This document shows positions 24,252 to 30,584 of a DNA stretch of 30,584 nt, in pieces. The stretch covers positions 1 through 30,584 of the forward strand of contig JAGGVT010000124.1 of the NCBI GenBank assembly GCA_021157815.1, in the 5' to 3' direction. A program made the translations under genes and the position numbers. The notes beneath the pieces are model-generated. The model worked only from the letters and a program-made list of their open reading frames with translations, was not told the DNA's origin and ran no database searches. This DNA comes from a bacterium. Its GTDB lineage: Bacteria; JAJVIF01; JAGGVT01. Position 1 is the first letter of the stretch, and each line of letters starts with the position of its first letter.

Positions 24252-25463
24252 TTATTTCTTCAAATGATAATCGCAAACTTTCTTCAACGCATCTGCAATA
24301 TCCCGCGCGTCCTCATCTGCCATGAATTCGTTTGACGGCAGCACCATCATTCTGTCTAAAACATCCTCCGCGACAGGGCACAAGCCTTTTTGGAATGACA
24401 TTTTCGAATCGCATATTTGAATATCCCGAATTGAATCAAACAGGTAAACAGGTAAACCAAGATACGGATACATAACCGGAATCCCCTCCGCGGTTACCTC
24501 CCGTGCGAACATTGCAGCATCGACACCGAGTTTGTCCGAATCAATAGTAAACGCGTAAAACCAGCGTGAATGTTCTATCCCATCCGCCACATACGGAATA
24601 TTCACGCAATCAATACTCTCCAGAAGTTCATTCAGTTTATTGGTAAACGCGCGCCGGCGTTCAATAATCGATTCCAGTTTTTTCAGCTGCACGCTCGCGA
24701 CAGCCGCCTGCAGTTCAGTCATGCGGTAGTTCACACCGAACATAATTGAATTACGCACAGGGCCTGTCCGCGGATATCCCTTGTCAGCAAACAGTCTCGC
24801 GCGTGTGACAAAATCCTCATTATTTGAAATAACAAAACCGCCATCGCCGCATGTTATATGCTTGAAATCATTCATGCTGAAACATCCGATATCGCCGATT
24901 GTGCCTGTGATTTGGCCATCGCATGTCGAGAGATAACTCTGGGCGCAATCCTCGATTACAAAAATGCCACGCTCTTTCGCCAGTTTCAGGATTGGCTCCA
25001 TCACGCAGGATTGCCCCGCAAGGTGAACGACAATCACCGCTTTCGTGCGATCTGATATTACTTTTTCGATTGTCTCAGCAGTGATATTGAATGTTTGGGA
25101 ATCGACATCAGCGAAAACAGGAACGGCGTTTTGCGCGATAATCGGAATGACAGACCCCATATCCGTTATCGGGGAGGTTATTACCTCATCACCGCAACCG
25201 ATATCAAGCGCCGCGAGAGCGCAGTGAATCGCTGCTGTACCGCTTGTGGATGCCGCCGCGGCTTTTACATTGAAATACTCCGCGGCCTCTTTTTCAAACT
25301 CACCGGTTCTTCCTCCCATCACACGGCAAAGGTTGCCGGAATCTATAACATCAGCAAGCGCTTTTTTCTCCTCATCGCCAAACCTTGCTTTATGATGTTC
25401 CTGTGGAACCAGTGGTTTGTTCCGGATTTTCGCCCCGCCATTAATAGCCAGTTCCGATGTCAC
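24252..25463 (-). CDS. DegT/DnrJ/EryC1-family PLP-dependent aminotransferase
   Basis: 403 residues. The opening LAINGGAKIRNKPLVP is common in this family. STSGTAAIHCALAALDIGCGDEV marks the cofactor-phosphate region, D172 in EDCAQSY binds the pyridine nitrogen, and K201 in SMNDFKHITCGDGGF is the Schiff-base lysine. FGVNYRMTELQAAVASVQL follows. Relatives aminate keto-sugars, and some act as dehydratases or regulators. The GTG start overlaps the stop of the symporter gene (GTGA), so the two are translationally coupled. Beside a symporter and a lyase, a role in processing an imported sugar or amino sugar is plausible but not shown. Confidence 0.92.
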   Translation of the reverse strand: MTSELAINGGAKIRNKPLVPQEHHKARFGDEEKKALADVIDSGNLCRVMGGRTGEFEKEAAEYFNVKAAAASTSGTAAIHCALAALDIGCGDEVITSPITDMGSVIPIIAQNAVPVFADVDSQTFNITAETIEKVISDRTKAVIVVHLAGQSCVMEPILKLAKERGIFVIEDCAQSYLSTCDGQITGTIGDIGCFSMNDFKHITCGDGGFVISNNEDFVTRARLFADKGYPRTGPVRNSIMFGVNYRMTELQAAVASVQLKKLESIIERRRAFTNKLNELLESIDCVNIPYVADGIEHSRWFYAFTIDSDKLGVDAAMFAREVTAEGIPVMYPYLGLPVYLFDSIRDIQICDSKMSFQKGLCPVAEDVLDRMMVLPSNEFMADEDARDIADALKKVCDYHLKK

Positions 25464-27454
25464 TTTCCAGCCTCCTGGCTTCCGGTCGATTCCTTAATGC
25501 TCTGCGCCAGGCCTTTTCCGCCCTGCATGATTCCAAATCCGGTGGCAGACAACATTGCAGCCAGCACAACGTTAACCATGGGATTGGAACGTCCCTCAGG
25601 GAATAAAAGCATCAGAAGAGACATTGCAGCAAGCCCGATTACAATCATGCCAACGAATGGATAAACGGTCGCGGTCTGATGTGCCGGACCAACCTCCTTG
25701 TCAGCATCAACAGGGGTTTTAATCAGCCTGAAGAATTCATCTACCTCAGGTTCCGGTTTATCAAGATCACGATTGTAGATATTGCTGAATAGATAGAACA
25801 GATATCCGAAAGCGAGCGCGGCAATGTGCATCGCCCATAGATACGGTGTTGGTGAACCCAGTTCCGGGTCAGGTGCTACAGCGCCGGTCAGAATACCCCA
25901 TGAAATCAGGGGGTTGCCGTTTACGAATATGAAGAAGAACCACAAGCCAACGGAAATGGCAGCGGACAGTGTAATTGTCGCCAGTTTGTTGCGTGCGAAA
26001 CGTCCCATCGGAAGTGACAGGAGAAATATTGCCAGTGTTATAGCGGCGATAAAATACATCCTGTCGCCGAAAGTCAGTTTCAAAAATCCAAGCGTTTTAA
26101 GCGGGCCTAAAAGCGACAGGTCACTCGACACAATAGCTGCAAGCGACCCCATAACAACCGCGCCGACACCAGCCCATTTGGATACATTACGAACAACAAG
26201 CCCGAGAGTGAGAGGGATTGTTACAGCGAAACCAGTCAAAAGCCCGATTGTTATTCCTATTATATCGAGTTTGACTCCCCTGAGCACAATCGCCAGCGCT
26301 CCGGCAAGCGCAACAAAGAAGAAAACAATAATCGCGATTCGTCCGGCATTCATCACCTGCCTGTCAGTCGCATCGCGTTTAACCAGTCCCTTGTATAAAT
26401 CCACGGACACAATCGCAGATGCGGTATTCCAGCATGTATCAGTAGCGGACATGGTCGCGGCAAGCATCGATGCCACAAACATACCCAAAATTCCGGGAGG
26501 GAGATACTGAACCGCCATCGCGATAAAAACGCCCTCCTGCGGATTTTTAACGCCTGCGAATCCGGGAATCATTGAGGGGTCAGGCCAGATTACACTTGCA
26601 ATCAGCGGCACGAGCCCGAAAAGAATGGGGCCTGTGCAGAAAAGCGCTGTTGCGGTTATCCCGCATTTAATAACAGCTTTCTCATCACGTACGCTGTAAT
26701 ACCGCTGCGCGCGGTCGCCCATCGCCGCGCTGAAAACGCCTTGAAGAATGTAGGCGAACAGAAAACCTGGACCATACAACGGCTCGTTTTCAGGTGTTAT
26801 ATCAAATGCCGGTAACTGCCCTAAAATACCGGGATTTTTTATACAGGTTAAACCGACCAGGATAATCACTATTGCCAGAAGCAAAAACGACTGCACCGCG
26901 TCTGTAATTGAAACGGCCCACAATCCGCCGGAATATGTGTAAAAAAGAATCAGTACCGCGATTACGATTATCGTTCCCGTCATTGCGGTTCCGGAATCAA
27001 TCCCAGGGAAAAGAGTAGGCCCAATCATCTTTCCCAGCGATGCCATATGCTGGACTGGCCAGTAAAGAAGCGATACAGCGAATATTATGCTTAACGTTGT
27101 GTGAGTAGCGCGGTTGAATCGAGTTTCTATATATTCTATTGGAGAAATGACTCGGCTCCTCCGGCACCGTACCGCAGCCAAAGCGAATCCGATAATGAAT
27201 CCAATAGGCCAGGTGGCGAAATACATGATTCCGTACCAGCCTGTTCTGTACACCAGACTCGCGCCGCCGCTGAATGTCCAAGCTGAAAACAATCCCATGT
27301 AAAGAGATATTCCCGCTACCCACCAGGGGATTTGACGTCCGCCGGCGAAGAAATCCTTTGCGCCCACCATGAATCTCGAAAAGAAAACCGCTATCCCCAC
27401 CATGATTAACAGATAGACAATAATTGATGCCCAATCGAGCGAGGTGATGCCCAT
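25460..27454 (-). CDS. Sodium:solute symporter (SSS family)
   Basis: 664 residues, with 13 or more hydrophobic segments. The N-terminus MGITSLDWASIIVYLLIMVGIAVFFSRF and the motif DFFAGGRQIPWWVAGIS are typical of sodium:solute symporters, as are YSGGLWAVSITDAVQSF and GMFVASMLAATMSATDTCWN. It is longer than the usual ~500-550 residues, with a charged loop (DKPEPEVDEFFRLIKTPVDADKE) before two more membrane segments. It probably imports a sugar or sugar acid released by the lyase encoded downstream. AAGGAG lies about six bases before the ATG. It is the first gene of a three-gene minus-strand unit. Confidence 0.93.
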   Translation of the reverse strand: MGITSLDWASIIVYLLIMVGIAVFFSRFMVGAKDFFAGGRQIPWWVAGISLYMGLFSAWTFSGGASLVYRTGWYGIMYFATWPIGFIIGFALAAVRCRRSRVISPIEYIETRFNRATHTTLSIIFAVSLLYWPVQHMASLGKMIGPTLFPGIDSGTAMTGTIIVIAVLILFYTYSGGLWAVSITDAVQSFLLLAIVIILVGLTCIKNPGILGQLPAFDITPENEPLYGPGFLFAYILQGVFSAAMGDRAQRYYSVRDEKAVIKCGITATALFCTGPILFGLVPLIASVIWPDPSMIPGFAGVKNPQEGVFIAMAVQYLPPGILGMFVASMLAATMSATDTCWNTASAIVSVDLYKGLVKRDATDRQVMNAGRIAIIVFFFVALAGALAIVLRGVKLDIIGITIGLLTGFAVTIPLTLGLVVRNVSKWAGVGAVVMGSLAAIVSSDLSLLGPLKTLGFLKLTFGDRMYFIAAITLAIFLLSLPMGRFARNKLATITLSAAISVGLWFFFIFVNGNPLISWGILTGAVAPDPELGSPTPYLWAMHIAALAFGYLFYLFSNIYNRDLDKPEPEVDEFFRLIKTPVDADKEVGPAHQTATVYPFVGMIVIGLAAMSLLMLLFPEGRSNPMVNVVLAAMLSATGFGIMQGGKGLAQSIKESTGSQEAGK

Positions 27455-27536
27455 GATTTGCTCCTTGTGCTTGATTAGTATCAGTAAATGCTATAGAAAA
27501 GCAAAAACCGTATCCCTCCACCGCACTTAAACGGGA

Positions 27537-27548
27537 GTGATTATAACA
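27537..27548 (-). promoter_or_regulatory. Extended -10 promoter of the symporter operon
   Basis: On the minus strand TGTTATAAT, an extended -10 (TGn-TATAAT), lies about 85 bases before the symporter start. I see no good -35 box, as is common for extended -10 promoters. A transcript would start near 27533. Confidence 0.45.
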
Positions 27549-27600
27549 TATTTATTTGCATTAACGTTTAGATAATTTGGTATGGAACTGAAGTATCGCA

Positions 27601-27852
27601 GACTGGAGCGCCGCAGTAGCCTGGGCTATTGAAAAAGCCTATTTACACCGTAACCCGGTTATGCCGTCCCGAATCAAAGCAACAATTATCTATAAGGTAA
27701 ATCAGGCATGCCGGGGAAGCGGGTAGATATGCGCAACCCCGGAATGCCTACGAACGTTGTAAAATTGATTTATGCTTTTTTATAAAGGCATTCCAGGTTA
27801 CATTAAAATCTATCCCTTTTTCAACAGCCCCGTAGCCTCTGGCGCTCCAGTC
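27601..27852. mobile_element. ~250-bp MITE-like element
   Basis: Arms at 27601-27638 and 27815-27852 are inverted copies: GACTGGAGCGCC at both tips, then a TAGCC...GGCTATTGAAAAAG-type sequence, with several mismatches. The interior has further palindromes, such as GGCATGCCGGGG...CCCCGGAATGCC and GTAACCCGG, akin to those elsewhere in the window. No coding capacity is seen. It accounts for most of the gap 27549-27883. Confidence 0.7.
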
Positions 27853-27883
27853 AAAACCTGATTATTGATATTTCAAAATGGCG

Positions 27884-28693
27884 CTAGAATCGGATTTTTG
27901 CCAGATGTTCCCTTAATTCCTCTATTGAATCCGGGTCGATATCGAATACAATCTCAATTTTTTTCACTCCCCATGGCAGCATTTCCTGTGCCTCAGCGCG
28001 GCAGTTGGGAGCGTACACGACAATCTCGGCATTTGCGATAAGGTCATCCATTTTCTCCTTGTCACTCAAATGAACATTCAAAACCTTTGTGTTTCCTTTG
28101 CCCTTCTGCTTGAGATATGCCATGACCAAACTTGTCGCCGCTCTGAGAGTATCCTCATCACGGGCAAGAATACCGACAACCTTGTATTTATGCAGTTCCT
28201 TGAGCACCTTAAGGAATTTTTTATTGATTGTCAGGTCGATATTTAACGGGTCTTTGCCGAATTCTTTCAGGATGTCATGTATGTCTGAAAAGTGAAACGG
28301 AGTGGTTACAAATACTGTTCGTTCGCCGAGATACTTAACCAGCTTACTGCCCTCTTTGAGAAGAGTGTCCAGCACTACCGGAAAGAACTCGTAATCAAGT
28401 TTTTCTCTTAGCGATGTGCACATGTCCCATGACTGCTCAAGGCTGCATTCAATCACCGCCACTCCCGGCTTCGCATACTCTCGCTTGCTTTTGGGTTTTG
28501 ACTTGGACTTCGTTTTTGATTTCGAGGTTTTTTTTACCTTCGTCTTTTCAACAGGTTTGGTCTCAAGCCCCTGTTCAGTTATACGTTTAATCGACTCCGT
28601 TATATCGTCAGGAGTGTAACCAAGTTTCATCCCGCGAAGGATTTGACGTTGAACCAGACGGTCGAAATCATGTTGTTTAATTTTCTTTTCCAT
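27884..28693 (-). CDS. Lys-rich protein resembling a GntR-type effector domain without its DNA-binding domain
   Basis: 269 residues, cytosolic. Residues 10-45 form a helical segment (DRLVQRQILRGMKLGYTPDDITESIKRI) like the linker helix of some GntR-type regulators. Residues 48-72 are a lysine/serine tract. Residues 76-269 look like a periplasmic-binding-like ligand domain: VAVIECSLEQSWDM, REKLDYEFFPVVLDTL, ERTVFVTTPFHFSDI, KVVGILARDEDTL and IVVYAPNCRAEAQEMLP. The winged helix expected at the N-terminus is absent; the basic tract might contact nucleic acid instead. GAGGAG lies six bases before the ATG. It appears to be a single-gene unit. The resemblance is from memory of the family and is uncertain. 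Confidence 0.65.
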   Translation of the reverse strand: MEKKIKQHDFDRLVQRQILRGMKLGYTPDDITESIKRITEQGLETKPVEKTKVKKTSKSKTKSKSKPKSKREYAKPGVAVIECSLEQSWDMCTSLREKLDYEFFPVVLDTLLKEGSKLVKYLGERTVFVTTPFHFSDIHDILKEFGKDPLNIDLTINKKFLKVLKELHKYKVVGILARDEDTLRAATSLVMAYLKQKGKGNTKVLNVHLSDKEKMDDLIANAEIVVYAPNCRAEAQEMLPWGVKKIEIVFDIDPDSIEELREHLAKIRF

Positions 28694-28740
28694 GATTCAC
28701 TCCTCAATTTCGCGAATTGATAATCCAAATTGCCACGCAA

Positions 28741-28767
28741 TACCCCGGGAAATGGATTCCCGGGCTA
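28741..28767. repeat. Palindromic CCCGGGAAATGGATTCCCGGG repeat, module 1
   Basis: This is almost identical to 29660-29687 and the inverse of 5593-5616. It lies ~20 bp before an octamer array, as does the copy at 29660, so palindrome and array form a compound module. Confidence 0.8.
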
Positions 28768-28786
28768 CTTACAAATTTTCAACGTA

Positions 28787-29040
28787 CTAACCTGCTAACT
28801 TGCTAACTTACTAACATGCTAACTTGCTAACCTGCTAACTTACTAACCTGCTAACATGCTAACTTGCTAACATGCTAACTTGCTAACCTGCTAACATGCT
28901 AACTTGCTAACTTGCTAACCTGCTAACCTGCTAACTTGCTAACCTGCTAACTTGCTAACCTGCTAACCTGCTAACTTACTAACCTGCTAACCTGCTAACT
29001 TACTAACCTGCTAACTTGCTAACCTGCTAACTTACTAACC
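28787..29040. repeat. Octanucleotide array, ~32 units of CTAAC-[CTA]-T-[GA]
   Basis: The repeat is strict head-to-tail with an 8-bp period and no slippage over 254 bp. Only two positions vary: position 6 (C, T or A) and position 8 (G or A). CTAA recurs every eight bases, giving stop codons in all frames on both strands (TAA, or TAG on the other strand), so it cannot be coding. It lies downstream of the lipoprotein gene at 29082 and upstream of the GntR-like gene. Confidence 0.95.
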
Positions 29041-29081
29041 ATTATAATTATATCGCATCATAAGCCTATCCTGAAACGCTT

Positions 29082-29624
29082 TCAGATGATTTCGAGGTAA
29101 TCTGACGCCATATTCATGAAATCGTCGATTATTTTGATGAATCCACTCGGAACAGGCGGTGCGGTACAGTCCTGAGGGCAGGGATGATACTCCACCCTGA
29201 AATCGGTCGATTTGCCATACACCTCGATTACCTCAATCGGGATTGTCAAATTGCATGTCGTATAAAGCGCATCCATCGAAAAATAACCGTTTGTTATTAT
29301 CAAATTATAAAACGCAAGCATGTCGTTTTCTGAAACGGCCGCGTTCTCGAATGTTTTATCAACGCTTGTGCCGGTATCCTCATACAGCTCAAACCGAAGC
29401 GTGCCGGATTTGTCAACTGCCAACACTTGGCGATACGGCAGCGATGCGTTTTCATCGCGGATTTCATAAATCAGCGCGAAATCGGATGGTATGTTGTTAT
29501 AGGAATTTACCGTTTTAAATGTCGGAGCGGGGATAACACCATCACCACTCCCGCATGATGCCATTATCAACATCGCAAACATCGCAATAACAAACAAACC
29601 GGCAATCATAAAATATCTTTTCAT
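29082..29624 (-). CDS. Lipoprotein of unknown function
   Basis: 180 residues. The signal peptide (MKRYFMIAGLFVIAMFAMLIMAS) has a lipobox ending at C24, followed by GSGDGVIPAP. The mature part is a single small alpha/beta domain with FALIYEIRDENASLPYRQVLAVD, LRFELYED, a Cys-containing strand (LYTTCNLTIPIEVIEVYG) and a C-terminal YHPCPQDCTAPPVPSGF. The three cysteines C135, C166 and C170 could form a disulfide. No family is recognised. AAAGGAA lies about seven bases before the ATG. Octamer arrays bracket the gene on both sides, so it appears to be transcribed alone. Confidence 0.8.
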   Translation of the reverse strand: MKRYFMIAGLFVIAMFAMLIMASCGSGDGVIPAPTFKTVNSYNNIPSDFALIYEIRDENASLPYRQVLAVDKSGTLRFELYEDTGTSVDKTFENAAVSENDMLAFYNLIITNGYFSMDALYTTCNLTIPIEVIEVYGKSTDFRVEYHPCPQDCTAPPVPSGFIKIIDDFMNMASDYLEII

Positions 29625-29659
29625 GTTCTATTCCTTTCCTTTCTAACCTGCCAAGTCAT

Positions 29660-29687
29660 TACCCCGGGAAATGGATTCCCGGGCTAC
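29660..29687. repeat. Palindromic CCCGGGAAATGGATTCCCGGG repeat, module 2
   Basis: This is the second copy of the palindrome at 28741-28767, in the same orientation and about the same distance (~18 bp) before its octamer array. Confidence 0.8.
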
Positions 29688-29704
29688 AATTTATCATCTC
29701 TTTA

Positions 29705-29936
29705 CTAACCTGCTAACTTACTAACCTACTAACTTACTAACTTGCTAACCTGCTAACCTGCTAACTTACTAACTTGCTAACCTGCTAACCTGCTAACCTA
29801 CTAACTTACTAACCTGCTAACCTGCTAACTTACTAACCTACTAACTTACTAACTTGCTAACCTGCTAACTTACTAACTTGCTAACTTGCTAACTTGCTAA
29901 CCTGCTAACTTACTAACCTACTAACTTGCTAACTGT
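29705..29936. repeat. Octanucleotide array, 29 units of CTAAC-[CTA]-T-[GA]
   Basis: Exactly 29 units in perfect 8-bp phase, same consensus and orientation as 28787-29040. Its last unit supplies the TAG stop codon of the membrane-protein gene that ends at 29929. Confidence 0.95.
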
Positions 29937-30375
29937 CTTTTTTCTTATACGATTTACAGTAGATACAGTACGGATAGCTCATAATGCTTTTTTTGTAAAG
30001 ATTGCAATATCCAGAACGGTCGGAAAGGCCATCGGGTAAATCGCCATCAAGATACTGGCATCGCGATCTCATTCCCCGTTCCTGAATTGATTTACGGCGT
30101 TCTTTCAACATTACACTCGAACCTGAATTGACCCAGGAGATAACAATGTAAGCTACCACGCCGGCTCCGATCAGAACACAGCCGGAATTATAGATAATCA
30201 TTGTGTAGCTGACAAAGAAATGGATCATGATGAGCAGAAATCCAACGACAATCGCCACGACAGCCGCCGCGCGGATATGCGGCATGAATCCGATTCCGTA
30301 ATGGCTCTCAGCGGCAAAAACCCGTTTCTGGAGTTCACCCCAATCTTCGGGCGGTTTTTCAATCTCAGCGTTCAT
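29929..30375 (-). CDS. Two-helix membrane protein with a C-terminal Cys4 motif
   Basis: 148 residues of unknown family. Residues 1-30 are cytoplasmic-type, two hydrophobic helices follow (about 36-56 and 64-84), then a basic segment (KERRKSIQERGMRSR). The tail has C106, C124, C137 and C140 in RCQYLDGDLPD, GYCNLYKKS and YPYCIYCKSYK, a likely zinc-binding knuckle. I prefer the ATG at 30375 over a GTG six codons upstream; neither has a clear ribosome binding site. The stop codon TAG is contributed by the octamer array, so the original C-terminus may have been altered. Confidence 0.7.
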   Translation of the reverse strand: MNAEIEKPPEDWGELQKRVFAAESHYGIGFMPHIRAAAVVAIVVGFLLIMIHFFVSYTMIIYNSGCVLIGAGVVAYIVISWVNSGSSVMLKERRKSIQERGMRSRCQYLDGDLPDGLSDRSGYCNLYKKSIMSYPYCIYCKSYKKKDS

Positions 30376-30393
30376 AAATAGATATTGTATCAC

Positions 30394-30584
30394 TTAAAGT
30401 GGTGTTTTGCAGAAATTGTGAGTGATGTTGCGATTGCTTGCTGGTCATAGCATTTTGATATTGGAACGGAATCAGTATTAACGTGCGGGAGGACGGCATC
30501 TACCGTACACAGGTGCTGCTGCATCGCGAAATGCCCTCATTCCGCGCGCGGCAAACGCACCTACCCCTGGATAATCTCCAACCC
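30394..30584. other. Window end, no clear gene
   Basis: I see no supportable gene here. A plus-strand frame is open to the window edge from about 30480 (NVREDGIYRTQVLLHREMP) but has no ribosome binding site or recognised motif. It could be the start of a gene continuing beyond the window. Confidence 0.3.

Noticed and set aside
28787-29936. Arrays of short direct repeats as CRISPR loci
   Set aside because: The units are 8 bp and contiguous, with no spacers, and no cas genes are present. They are tandem repeats.

Overview
The window looks like a chromosome segment from an uncultured bacterium of moderate GC content. It is rich in short dispersed repeats, uses many GTG and TTG starts, and often overlaps start and stop codons by 4 bases. 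Lipoproteins, TadE/TadG-like pilus proteins, a cyclic-di-GMP riboswitch and a DUF881/small-basic-protein pair are present, but I cannot name a phylum with confidence. I see no tRNA, rRNA or CRISPR array. Positions of short motifs were counted by eye and may be off by one or two bases.

Layout. 1-465: an octanucleotide tandem array (GTTAGYAN type) interrupted by a small transposon-like element, then a promoter. 466-1770: enolase. 1771-2308: a palindromic dispersed element. 2309-3843 (minus): an ArsA/Get3-type ATPase and a small CxxC protein. 4009-5565: a lipoprotein. 5698-8001 (minus): promoter, c-di-GMP-I riboswitch, terminator, then TadE-like and TadG-like genes, apparently one c-di-GMP-controlled unit. 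8111-9203 (minus): a lipoprotein of the same N-terminal family, split by a frameshift at five copies of a 5-bp repeat. 9204-9779: hairpin repeats. 9780-11586 (minus): a small membrane protein, an orphan multi-cluster Fe-S protein and RdgB. RdgB carries two in-frame 33-bp repeat units. 11669-12961 (minus): aroA. 12994-15458: oppF/oppD-type ATPases bracketed by two inverted copies of a ~225-bp element. 15488-16420 (minus): ftsY. 16561-20370 (plus): an MBL-fold hydrolase, archease, RtcB, a DUF881 protein and Sbp. 20438-21049: repeats fused to an IS630-type transposase fragment. 21069-27454 (minus): a Na+/solute symporter, a DegT-type aminotransferase and a secreted CBM9-heparinase-like protein. 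27601-27852: a MITE-like element. 27884-28693 (minus): a Lys-rich protein resembling a GntR-type effector domain. 28741-30375: two palindrome-plus-octamer-array modules flanking a lipoprotein, then a membrane protein with a Cys4 tail.

How the genes work together. Housekeeping functions (glycolysis, shikimate pathway, SRP targeting, nucleotide-pool cleaning, RNA ligation) are interleaved with surface and secretion functions. The clearest regulatory circuit is the riboswitch-terminator in front of the Tad-like genes. The most unusual genome biology is the dense repeat content: it interrupts genes, supplies stop codons and, in rdgB, has become protein-coding.
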